A DNA stretch of 64,000 nucleotides from Amycolatopsis sp. WQ 127309. GTDB lineage: Bacteria; Actinomycetota; Actinomycetes; Mycobacteriales; Pseudonocardiaceae. Positions 57,676 through 64,000 of the stretch are shown here, piece after piece (positions within the stretch are counted from its first letter, which is position 1; each line of letters opens with the position of its first letter). The DNA is taken from positions 2,852,001 to 2,916,000 of the forward strand of contig NZ_CP095481.1 of assembly GCF_023023025.1 (NCBI RefSeq). The letters run 5' to 3'. Position numbers and translations under genes: made by a program. Below the pieces are notes generated by a model that did no database searches, was not told the origin of the DNA, and saw only the letters and a program-made list of their open reading frames with translations.

Positions 57676-58296
57676 TCAGCCGTGGCCGACGCCGGTGTGG
57701 CCCGCCGGGAGCTTGGTGCCCGCCGCGTCGTAGGCGCGCAGGCGGCCCGGGTCGGCGGCCGAGTCGAACCAGAACACCACCACGTTCGGGTCGGCGCTCC
57801 ACTTCGCTTGGTGCGCGACGACGTCGCCGGCGGCGGTGATCTTGGCGGCCGGGCCGGCGTAGTAGCCGAAGCTCGGCACGTCGTGGCCGTCCAGGTTCGC
57901 GCCGCCGGTCACCGCGTGGAAGCCCGGGGCCTTGTCGCCGCCCGCGAACTCGTTGGCGACGATCACGTCCTTCAGGCCGCCCGCGGCGTCGCGGATGCCG
58001 CCTATGATGCCGAACGTCGTGTCCGGCAGCCGCGGCTCCTGCAGCTTGACGCCGTAGAAGACCAGCTCGCCGGAGCTGTCACGGCGGCCCGTGCCGATGA
58101 CGTCGCCCAGCACCTCGTGCTCGGGCGCGGCGTCCCGGGTCGGCGGCGGCGAAACCGGTGCGGCCGGCGCGACCGGTGCGGCGGCCACCGGAGCGGCCGG
58201 CGGCGTCTCGGCGTTCGCGCTGGTCAGAAGGCCGGGAACCACCAGTGCGCCGCAAGCGGCGACCACGGTACCGGCGATGACGAGGCGGTTCTTCAC
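57676..58296 (-). CDS. Secreted free copy of the ECF-module extracellular domain
   Basis: A 206-residue exported protein: a signal peptide (LVIAGTVVAACGALVVPGLLTSANA), an Ala/Pro linker and one globular domain from LGDVIGTGRRDSSGELVFYG to LRAYDAAGTKLPAG. This domain is clearly homologous to the extracytoplasmic domain of the membrane protein encoded at 58927: shared blocks are LG.V.GTG, G.I.G.RD, ANEF.G.D...GFHA, FGY.AG.AA.IT, KWS.DPNVV.FWFD and YD..G..L. It starts at GTG 58296 behind GGGAGGA. Divergent from the sigma factor and facing a mirrored ECF-type promoter. The domain is not one I can name. Confidence 0.85.
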   Translation of the reverse strand: MKNRLVIAGTVVAACGALVVPGLLTSANAETPPAAPVAAAPVAPAAPVSPPPTRDAAPEHEVLGDVIGTGRRDSSGELVFYGVKLQEPRLPDTTFGIIGGIRDAAGGLKDVIVANEFAGGDKAPGFHAVTGGANLDGHDVPSFGYYAGPAAKITAAGDVVAHQAKWSADPNVVVFWFDSAADPGRLRAYDAAGTKLPAGHTGVGHG

Positions 58297-58333
58297 GGGT
58301 TTCCTCCCGGATCGGCAAGATCGTCCGCCGGTG

Positions 58334-58397
58334 ACTACGGGCGTAGGGTCGGAAAGGTTGAGACGCGCCCGCGCAACCTTTCCGGGGCCCGGCCGTC
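58334..58397. promoter_or_regulatory. Mirrored ECF-type promoters in the divergent region
   Basis: Rightwards: GCAACC (58373-58378), 15-base spacer, CGTC (58394-58397) toward the sigma gene. Leftwards: TCAACC (reverse of 58356-58361), 16-base spacer, CGTAGT (reverse of 58334-58339) toward the secreted gene. The two -35 elements are part of a perfect inverted repeat GGAAAGGTTG/CAACCTTTCC (58351-58360, 58374-58383). The layout fits AACC-N15/16-CGT ECF promoters, suggesting control by the neighbouring sigma factor. Confidence 0.65.
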
Positions 58398-58420
58398 GCT
58401 GGGGGCGAAAGGGGTGACGC

Positions 58421-58930
58421 ATGGCGCGCGGTGACGACGAGTTCGCGGACTTCGTGCGCGCGTCCTCGGCTCGCCTCACGCACGCCGCGTTCCTGCTCAC
58501 GGGCGATCGGCACCAGGCCGAAGACGCCGCCCAGACGGCCTTCACCCGCACGTACGCGGCGTGGTCGCGGGTCCGCCACAAGGACGCCTACGGCTACGCC
58601 CGGACCGTCCTGATGAACCACGTCATCGACGGCTGGCGGCGCCCGATCCGCGAGTACGCCACCGAGGAGATGCCCGAGCGGCCGGACCGCGCCGACGTCG
58701 ACCAGGCCGTCACCCAGCGGGAATGGCTCACGTCGGTGCTCAAGACGCTGACCGCCCGCGAGCGCGCCGTCGTCGTGCTGCGGCACTTCTTCGACCTGCC
58801 CGAAGCCGACGTGGCGCGCGAACTGGGCGTTTCGCTGGGTACCGTGAAGAGCACGAATTCGCGGGCGCTGGCCAAGCTGCGGATCGAAGCGGGCACCGAA
58901 GACACGCTGATCGGAGGGAGCGGGCGATGA
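58421..58930 (+). CDS. SigE-family ECF RNA polymerase sigma factor
   Basis: A 169-residue ECF sigma. Region 2 has DDEFADFVRASSARLTHAAFLLTGDRHQAEDAAQTAFTRTYAAWSRV, with DAYGYARTVLMNHVIDGWRR. Region 4 has LTARERAVVVLRHFFDLPEADVARELGVSLGTVKSTNSRALAKLR, which recognises the -35 element. It belongs to the small SigE-like group (about 170 residues) common in actinomycetes. Its stop overlaps the start of the membrane partner (ATGA), the normal sigma/anti-sigma arrangement. Autoregulation is suggested by the promoter at 58373. Confidence 0.94.
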   Translation: MARGDDEFADFVRASSARLTHAAFLLTGDRHQAEDAAQTAFTRTYAAWSRVRHKDAYGYARTVLMNHVIDGWRRPIREYATEEMPERPDRADVDQAVTQREWLTSVLKTLTARERAVVVLRHFFDLPEADVARELGVSLGTVKSTNSRALAKLRIEAGTEDTLIGGSGR

Positions 58931-59652
58931 ACGACCTCGACGACTTCCGCGCCGCCCTCCGGCGGCCGCCGTCCGAGCCCTTCGCCGAGCCGGACCTGAG
59001 CCGGATCATGGCCGACGGCACGCGTCTCCGGCGTCGCCGCCGCGTGCTGACGACCACCGGCGGGCTCGCCGCCGCGGCCGTCGTCGTGCTGGTGGTCGTG
59101 TTCGCCGTCCAGCTGCGGCAGCCCGCGCCCGCGCCGGTCGCGCAGCCGCCGGCCCCGCACTCGTCGACGTCTCCGGTCCCGCCGCCGACGACCGCCGGGC
59201 CGCCTGCGGCCGAGCCACTGGGCGAGGTCGTCGGCACCGGCATCCGCACCGCGGCCGGGGAGATCGTGATCTTCGCCAAGGCGGTCGACGAGCCGCAGAT
59301 CCTGCCGGACATCCACTTCGGACTGGTCGCCGGTCTCCGCGACGGCGGGAACCTGGAGCCGGTCCTGGCCACCAACGAGTTCCGCGGCTCCGACCGCTCG
59401 TTCGGCTTCCACGCCACCGACGGCGGCGAGGTCCTGCAGGACCAGACCATCCCGGTCTTCGGCTACTTCGCCGGCGCGGCCGCGAGCATCACCACGACGG
59501 TGCACGGCAAGACGATCCAGGCGAACGTGGCGAAGTGGAGCAAGGACCCGAACGTGGTCATCTTCTGGTTCGACCCGGTCGCGGTCCCGGACTCCGCGTC
59601 CCTGACACCGCTGATCGCCTACGACAGCAAGGGAAGCCGGCTCACCAAGTGA
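58927..59652 (+). CDS. Putative membrane partner (anti-sigma-like) with extracytoplasmic domain
   Basis: A 241-residue protein: a short cytosolic part (about 1-38, DDFRAALRRPPSEPFAEPDLSRIMADG), one helix (VLTTTGGLAAAAVVVLVVVFAVQL), a Pro/Ser linker, and a globular domain (about 97-240) homologous to the free protein at 57676. The short cytosolic segment is too small for a classic RsiW-type zinc anti-sigma domain and has no HxxxCxxC motif, so any anti-sigma mechanism would be new. It is translationally coupled to the sigma gene. Confidence 0.85.
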   Translation: MNDLDDFRAALRRPPSEPFAEPDLSRIMADGTRLRRRRRVLTTTGGLAAAAVVVLVVVFAVQLRQPAPAPVAQPPAPHSSTSPVPPPTTAGPPAAEPLGEVVGTGIRTAAGEIVIFAKAVDEPQILPDIHFGLVAGLRDGGNLEPVLATNEFRGSDRSFGFHATDGGEVLQDQTIPVFGYFAGAAASITTTVHGKTIQANVAKWSKDPNVVIFWFDPVAVPDSASLTPLIAYDSKGSRLTK

Positions 59653-59662
59653 GTGAGCCGGC
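59636..59662. terminator. Hairpin spanning the end of the ECF operon
   Basis: GCCGGCTCAC (59636-59645) and GTGAGCCGGC (59653-59662) are perfect 10-base arms around a 7-base loop that contains the stop codon of the membrane partner. It can serve both convergent genes. Confidence 0.65.
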
Positions 59663-59673
59663 CCCGGGGAGCG

Positions 59674-60630
59674 TCAGGCGGCGGCCTGGGTGAGGACCTG
59701 CTCGACGACGTGGTGCGAGGGCAGGATCAGGTCGCGCTCGGTGTCGGCGTCGATCTTGCCCTCCAACAGGTCGCAGAAGCGGTCCAGCTGGGTGGCCAGC
59801 GGTTCCCGCGCGGTGATCAGCTCCGGGATCTCGATGACCGTCTGCTGGCGGTAGCCGAGGCCGTCCGGGGTGACCGAGTCGTGCGAGATGTGGCGGTAGA
59901 TGGTGACGTCGCGGCGCAGCAGGTCGATCTCGATCAGGCGGTCCAGTTCGGACACCACCAGCGACCGGACCTTCTTCTGCCCCAAGCGGGACGCCGACAC
60001 CGTGGCCAGGCCCGTCGGGAACGACAGCACCGTCTCGATGGTGTCCTCGGCGCCCTCGACCGACTGCGGGTGGAAGTAGCCCGCGCCGGACGTGACGCGG
60101 GCCGGCGTCGCGCCGCCGAAGAACTGGATCGCCAGGTCGACGTCGTGCACCAGCAGGTCCCACGCGACGCCGGTCTTGATGCGCGGCGCGTACGGGCCGT
60201 GGCGGCGGGCCATCAGGTGGATCGGCTCCTGCACCAGCGCCCGCGCGGTCATCACCGCCGGGTTGTAGCGCTCGAGCAGCCCGCACATCAGCGCGACGCC
60301 CTGCTTCTTCGACAGCGCCACGATCTCCTGCGACTTCTCGTAGCTGTTGCACACCGGCTTTTCGACCAGCATCGGCTTGCCCTGGCCGAGGATCTCCTGC
60401 GCCAGGTCGTGGTGCACCTCGGTGGCCGAGGCGAGCACGACGGCGTCCACATCGGACAGTGAGCCGATCTCCGGCGTCCACTTCGTCTCGTACCGCTCGG
60501 CGACGGCCTTGCCGGCCTCTTCGCGCGGATCGATCACGCGGACCAGCTCCACGCGTTCGTTGGCGGCGAGCACGCGCGAGTGCAGGGAACCCATGTTCCC
60601 CGTCCCGACAACAGCGATCCGATGCGTCAT
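59674..60630 (-). CDS. Gfo/Idh/MocA sugar oxidoreductase (WbpB-like)
   Basis: A 318-residue NAD(P)-dependent dehydrogenase with Rossmann motif AVVGTGNMGSLHSRVL (residues 5-20) and EKPVCNSYEKSQEIVALSKKQGVALMCGLLERYNPAV (the EKP motif near 92). It oxidises a carbon of a sugar nucleotide, probably C3 of a UDP-HexNAcA-type substrate by analogy to WbpB. The start ATG overlaps the stop of the upstream DegT gene (ATGA at 60627-60630), so it is the second gene of that operon. Ends against the convergent ECF operon. Confidence 0.93.
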   Translation of the reverse strand: MTHRIAVVGTGNMGSLHSRVLAANERVELVRVIDPREEAGKAVAERYETKWTPEIGSLSDVDAVVLASATEVHHDLAQEILGQGKPMLVEKPVCNSYEKSQEIVALSKKQGVALMCGLLERYNPAVMTARALVQEPIHLMARRHGPYAPRIKTGVAWDLLVHDVDLAIQFFGGATPARVTSGAGYFHPQSVEGAEDTIETVLSFPTGLATVSASRLGQKKVRSLVVSELDRLIEIDLLRRDVTIYRHISHDSVTPDGLGYRQQTVIEIPELITAREPLATQLDRFCDLLEGKIDADTERDLILPSHHVVEQVLTQAAA

Positions 60631-61733
60631 GCGCCCAGTACCTCGCGAACGGTTTCGATGATGGTGTCCAGCTGGGACTCGGTCAGGTGCGGGTGCACCG
60701 GCAGCGACAGCGCCTGGTCGGCGACCGACTTCGCGACCGGGAAGTCCTCGACGCGCGCGCCCGGGATCAGGTCGTGATCGCGGTAGCAGTCGTAGTCGAA
60801 GACGATCTTGGGGTAGTAGATGCCGTTGCCGATGCCGCGCTCGGTGAGCGCCGCGGCCAGCTCGTCGCGCGAGAGGAACGCGTGCGGCCCGACCAGCACG
60901 GTGTACTGGTGCCACACGTGCTCACGGCCCGGCAGCACCTGCGGGACGTCGAGGCCCGGCGTGCCCGCGAGGCCCTCCGAGAGCCGCTTCGCGTTCGCCT
61001 GGCGGGCGGCGGTCAGCTGGTCGAGCTTCGCCAGCTGCGGGATGCCGACGGCGGCGTGCAGGTCGGTCATCCGGTAGTTGTGGCCGGCGACCTCGTACTG
61101 GTACCGGGCCCGCATGCCCTGGTTGCGCAGCACGCGCAGCTTGTCGGCCAGCGCGTCGTCGTCCGTCGTGATGACGCCGCCCTCGGCGGTGGTGATGTTC
61201 TTCGTCGCGTACAGCGAGAAGCAGCCGATGCCGAACGAGCCGGCCTGCTTCCCCTCGAACGACGCGCCGACGGCCTGCGCGGAGTCCTCGATCACCGTCA
61301 GCCCGCGCTCGGCCGCGAGCGGGGCGAGCTTGCCCATGTCCGCGGTCTGGCCGTAGAGGTGCACGGGCATGAGCACCTTGGTGTGGTCGGTGACGGCCTT
61401 GACGACGGCGTCGGGGTCGATCGCGAAGTCGTCGCGCCGGATGTCGGCGAAGCGGACGGTCGCGCCCGCCTCGAGGATCGCGTTGAGCGTCGCGACGAAG
61501 GTGAACGGCGACGTGACGACCTCGTCGCCCGGCTTCAGGTCGAGGACCTGGAGCGCGGCGACCAGTGCCGTCGTCCCGTTGTTGACCGCGATCGCGTGCT
61601 TCGTCCCGGAGACCGCCGCGAAGGCGTCTTCGAAGCGCTTGACCATCGGTCCCTGTGCGATGGCGCCGGAACGCAGGACCTCGACGACGAGGTCCTCCGC
61701 GTCGCGGACGTCGACCACGGTGATGGGGATCAT
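60627..61733 (-). CDS. DegT/DnrJ/EryC1 sugar aminotransferase (WbpE-like)
   Basis: A 368-residue PLP aminotransferase: VNNGTTALVAALQVLDLKPGDEVVTSPFTFVATLNAILEAGATV, EDSAQAVGASFEGKQAGSFGIGCFSLYATKNITTAEGG with the PLP Lys in ATKN (about residue 182), and HNYRMTDLHAAVGIPQLAKLDQL. It aminates the 3-keto-sugar formed by the downstream Gfo/Idh enzyme (inferred from the Wbp pathway). The downstream gene overlaps by four bases. It is divergent from the acetyltransferase at 61884, the third member of the WbpB/E/D-like trio. Confidence 0.93.
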   Translation of the reverse strand: MIPITVVDVRDAEDLVVEVLRSGAIAQGPMVKRFEDAFAAVSGTKHAIAVNNGTTALVAALQVLDLKPGDEVVTSPFTFVATLNAILEAGATVRFADIRRDDFAIDPDAVVKAVTDHTKVLMPVHLYGQTADMGKLAPLAAERGLTVIEDSAQAVGASFEGKQAGSFGIGCFSLYATKNITTAEGGVITTDDDALADKLRVLRNQGMRARYQYEVAGHNYRMTDLHAAVGIPQLAKLDQLTAARQANAKRLSEGLAGTPGLDVPQVLPGREHVWHQYTVLVGPHAFLSRDELAAALTERGIGNGIYYPKIVFDYDCYRDHDLIPGARVEDFPVAKSVADQALSLPVHPHLTESQLDTIIETVREVLGA

Positions 61734-61883
61734 GGGCAGTCTCTCTCGGCAGGCGATTTCGACGCGTCCGGTACAGTGAGCCGCCGGTTCTGCGCCCGGC
61801 CGCCCTGCATGAACGCGGGCCACACGTTACCGGGCGCGGTAGCACGCCCAGTACCCAGCCGCCGACGAACGGACACCCGACCC

Positions 61884-62603
61884 GTGGCCAACCGCATCCA
61901 CCCGACCGTCGTCCTCGGCGAAGGCGTCGAACTCGGGGACGACAACGTGATCGGCCCGTTCACGGTGATCGCCGGGCCGGCGCGGATCGGGGACGGCAAC
62001 TGGATCGGCCCGCACGTGACGATCGGCACGCCCGGCGAGGACCGCGGCCGCCCCCACCCGGCCGCCTGGGACACCGCGCCGACCGGTGACCCGGATCACG
62101 ACGGCCACGGCGTCGTCATCGGCAGCCGCAACAAGATCCGCGAGTACGCGAGCGTCCACCAGGGCACCTGGCGCACGACGACGCTGGGCAGCGACGGCTA
62201 CTACCTGCGCGGCTCGCACATCGCGCACGACTGCCTGGTCGGCGACGCCGTGACCATCGCGTCCAACGTCGTCACCGGCGGCCACTGCCACATCTGGGAC
62301 GGCGCGAACCTGGGCATGGGCGCGGTGCTGCACCAGAAGGTCGTGATCGGCCCCGGCGCGATGGTCGGGATGGGCTCCGCGGTCCGCCGCGAGATCGGCG
62401 CGTTCACCATCGCGGTCGGCAACCCGGCCCGGGTCACCGGCGTCAACGTGGTGGGCCTGTCCCGCCGCGGCCTCGACGAGGCGACCATCGAGGCGCTCGG
62501 GCCGTGGCTGAAGGGTAAGGAAGGTCTCCCGGACGCCACCCTGCCCGGCGACCTCTCTACCTTGGTAAAGGCGTGGGACGCCCGCCCGCGCGAAGAGCAC
62601 TAG
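61884..62603 (+). CDS. Sugar N-acyltransferase with hexapeptide repeats (WbpD/LpxA-like)
   Basis: A 239-residue left-handed beta-helix: NRIHPTVVLGEGVELGDDNVIGPFTVIAGPARIGDGNWIGPHVTIG (LpxA-like coils), a GSRNKIREYASVHQGTWR segment, GSHIAHDCLVGDAVTIASNVVTGGHC with a likely catalytic His, and GNPARVTGVN. It resembles both LpxA acyltransferases and amino-sugar acetyltransferases; the acyl donor may be acyl-ACP, because an ACP gene follows 11 bases downstream. GTG 61884 is the family start. Divergent from the DegT gene. Confidence 0.9.
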   Translation: MANRIHPTVVLGEGVELGDDNVIGPFTVIAGPARIGDGNWIGPHVTIGTPGEDRGRPHPAAWDTAPTGDPDHDGHGVVIGSRNKIREYASVHQGTWRTTTLGSDGYYLRGSHIAHDCLVGDAVTIASNVVTGGHCHIWDGANLGMGAVLHQKVVIGPGAMVGMGSAVRREIGAFTIAVGNPARVTGVNVVGLSRRGLDEATIEALGPWLKGKEGLPDATLPGDLSTLVKAWDARPREEH

Positions 62604-62614
62604 GAGTCGTGAGC

Positions 62615-62860
62615 ATGTCTGAAGTGGCCCCCAAGCTGCGTGAGGTCTTCGTCGAGGCGCTGGACCTGGACGGCGACGTGGACGTCGAGAACCTGAAGTA
62701 CCGCGAGATCGAGGCGTGGGACTCCGTCGGCCACATGGCGCTGGTCGCGGCCATCGAGGACGAGTTCGACGTCGAGTTCGACACCGACCAGGTCATCGAC
62801 ATGTCGAGCTTCAAGGTCGCCGTGGACATGGTCACCGAGCTCCAGTCGAAGAATGACTGA
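62615..62860 (+). CDS. Acyl carrier protein
   Basis: An 81-residue acidic helical carrier protein. The phosphopantetheine Ser is in WDSVGHMALVAAIEDEFDVEFD (about residue 36), giving the DSxGHM form typical of ACPs for special acyl transfer rather than the fatty-acid-synthase DSLD. AGGAG lies nine bases before ATG 62615. It sits between an acyltransferase and an SDR/adenylating enzyme pair, so it probably presents an acyl group made or loaded by those neighbours. Confidence 0.93.
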   Translation: MSEVAPKLREVFVEALDLDGDVDVENLKYREIEAWDSVGHMALVAAIEDEFDVEFDTDQVIDMSSFKVAVDMVTELQSKND

Positions 62861-63590
62861 CGACTCCCTGTCCGGTCGCGTCGCGCTCGTCACGGGCGGG
62901 ACGCGGGGGATCGGCCTGGCCACCGTCCGCGCGCTCGCCGGGGCGGGCGCGACGGTGGTGCTCACCGGCCGCGACGAGACCCGCGCGAAGGAAGCCGCTT
63001 CGGCTGCGGGCGCCGCGGCCGGGCTCGCGCTCGACGTCACCGACGCGAAGGCGGTGTCTTCGCTGGTCAGGGGCGTCGCGAAGGAGTACGGCCGGCTCGA
63101 CATCGTCGTGGCCAACGCCGGGATCATGGAGGACGCGCTCCTCGGGATGATCCGCGAAGAGCTCGTCGACACGACGCTGAGCACGAACGTCGCCGGCACG
63201 CTGCACACCGTGCAGGCGGCCGCGCGGGCGATGATGCGCAAGAAGACCGGCTCGATCGTGGTGCTCGCCTCGATCGTCGGCGAGCACGGAAGCGCCGGCC
63301 AGACGGTGTACGCGGCGTCGAAAGCGGCGGTGGCGAACATCGCGCGGTCGGCGGCGAAGGAGCTCGGCCGGTCCGGCATCCGGGTCAACGCGGTCGCGCC
63401 CGGCGTGATCGAGACCGACCTGACCGCGGGCCTGAGCGAGGACGCGAAGGCCGAGAACGCCGGCAAGACGCCGCTCGGGCGGCTCGGCCGGGCGGAAGAC
63501 GTGGCGAACGCGATCCGGTTCCTGGTGAGCGATGATGCGTCCTTCATCACCGGCCAGGTGCTGGGCGTCGACGGAGGCTTGGTGCTGTGA
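62853..63590 (+). CDS. SDR family oxidoreductase (FabG-like)
   Basis: A 245-residue short-chain dehydrogenase: Rossmann TGGTRGIGLAT (residues 14-24), NAGI, active-site Ser in VVLASIVGEHGSAGQTVYAASKAA with the YxxxK at about 153-157, and a C-terminal GQVLGVDGGLVL. It is of the 3-oxoacyl-ACP reductase type, so it could reduce a beta-keto acyl group on the ACP. It overlaps the ACP gene by eight bases and the next gene by four. Confidence 0.93.
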   Translation: MTDDSLSGRVALVTGGTRGIGLATVRALAGAGATVVLTGRDETRAKEAASAAGAAAGLALDVTDAKAVSSLVRGVAKEYGRLDIVVANAGIMEDALLGMIREELVDTTLSTNVAGTLHTVQAAARAMMRKKTGSIVVLASIVGEHGSAGQTVYAASKAAVANIARSAAKELGRSGIRVNAVAPGVIETDLTAGLSEDAKAENAGKTPLGRLGRAEDVANAIRFLVSDDASFITGQVLGVDGGLVL

Positions 63591-64000
63591 CGCTGTTGGG
63601 TGCGGGAGCTCGGCTGGTGGACGTGGCCGGGGGCCGCACGCTGGCGGGCGCGGAACTGTCGGCCGAGGTCGGCCGCCGGATGGAAGCCCTGGCGGAGCTG
63701 CCGGTCGGCGTCGTGTTCGCGCGGATGTCCGTCGACCTGCCGAGCGTGCTGACCTACCTGGGCGCGTTCGAGTCCGGCCGGGCGATCGCGCTGATCGACC
63801 CGGCGCTGGACGTGGACGTGCTCGCCGGGCTCGTCGAACGCTTCCGCCCGGCCGCCGTGCTGTCCGCTTCGGGTGACGCGCCTGCCGGGTACATGATCCG
63901 GGGCGACGACTGGATCCGCTCGTCGGCCGACGGCGTCGCGCCGCACCCCGACCTCGCCGTGCTGCTCCCGACCAGCGGGTCCACCGGCAACCCGAAGCTC
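63587..64000 (+). CDS. Adenylate-forming enzyme (AMP-binding), N-terminal part only
   Basis: The first 138 residues of an ANL-superfamily enzyme, cut by the window end. The last visible residues LLPTSGSTGNPKL are the start of the A3 phosphate-binding loop (TSGSTGxPK). The N-terminal region (LTYLGAFESGRAIALIDPALD) fits a fatty acyl-AMP or amino-acid adenylation domain. It follows the SDR by a GTGA overlap and probably loads an acyl group onto the ACP; the substrate pocket lies beyond the window. Confidence 0.85.
   Translation, partial: MTLLGAGARLVDVAGGRTLAGAELSAEVGRRMEALAELPVGVVFARMSVDLPSVLTYLGAFESGRAIALIDPALDVDVLAGLVERFRPAAVLSASGDAPAGYMIRGDDWIRSSADGVAPHPDLAVLLPTSGSTGNPKL

Noticed and set aside
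57676..58296. Annotating the secreted protein as an anti-sigma factor
   Set aside because: It is exported and has no cytosolic or membrane part to contact the sigma factor.
1..64000. tRNA, rRNA and CRISPR genes
   Set aside because: No cloverleaf T-loop GGTTCGAATCC patterns, no rRNA-like stretch and no regular repeat-spacer array were seen by eye.

Overview
The window is very GC-rich, with strong third-position G/C bias, frequent GTG starts and many 4-base ATGA/GTGA gene overlaps. Gene content points to an actinomycete, most likely a member of Pseudonocardiales such as Amycolatopsis: fused CydDC, several DUF3558/DUF4232/septum-formation secreted proteins, an AfsR-type regulator and a SigE-family ECF sigma factor. 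The genus is inferred, not proven. No rRNA, tRNA or CRISPR was seen. About 62 protein genes cover almost all of the sequence.

Layout. 0-7 kb: a membrane protein, a divergent MFS exporter/LysR pair, a DUF4231 (SLATT-like) membrane protein, a decayed IS110 relic between two 87-bp direct repeats that carry DnaA-box palindromes, then a translationally coupled solute-binding/VWA protein and membrane coiled-coil protein. 7-10 kb: homogentisate dioxygenase (tyrosine/phenylalanine catabolism), divergent from a conserved gene and an IclR regulator. 10-19 kb: small membrane proteins, a GDT1-like cation transporter, an S41 peptidase and the cytochrome bd set cydA, cydB and cydDC. cydA and cydB are separated by about 250 bp that hold DnaA boxes. 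19-24 kb: a GAF histidine kinase, an unfamiliar membrane protein that looks imported, a NarL-type response regulator, and a secreted excalibur protein overlapping its own class F sortase. 24-34 kb: an XPB-associated helicase-domain protein, a degenerate SNase-excalibur protein, an inactive-looking exonuclease/BRCT membrane protein, a MazG-like pyrophosphohydrolase and two large conserved unknowns. 34-38 kb: coaA, a macro-domain protein, pheA, a histidine phosphatase and a DUF4232 lipoprotein. 38-43 kb: septum-formation and metallopeptidase genes, then a YjfM/YjfC/YjfL-like trio (membrane protein, glutathionylspermidine-synthetase-like ATP-grasp enzyme, DUF350) and a haloalkane dehalogenase. 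43-53 kb: a class III aminotransferase, serS, a DUF3558 lipoprotein, lhgO, an autoregulated TetR/SnoaL pair and a large AfsR-like regulator. 53-64 kb: two surface-sugar gene groups (DegT aminotransferase, epimerase, GT4, acyltransferase; then Gfo/Idh dehydrogenase, DegT, acetyltransferase, ACP, SDR and an adenylating enzyme cut by the window end). Between them lie a Uma2 nuclease and an ECF sigma module.

Most interesting: (1) the ECF module at 57.7-59.7 kb, where the extracellular domain of the membrane partner exists a second time as a free secreted protein, both driven from mirrored ECF-like promoters; (2) the YjfM/C/L-like trio; (3) a sortase with a dedicated substrate that has no LPXTG; (4) a strongly over-represented interrupted palindrome GTCCA-N3-TGGAC, always in the same codon frame; (5) a palindromic element inserted in frame in an epimerase. 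All functional statements rest on reading the sequence and on family knowledge; no searches were run.
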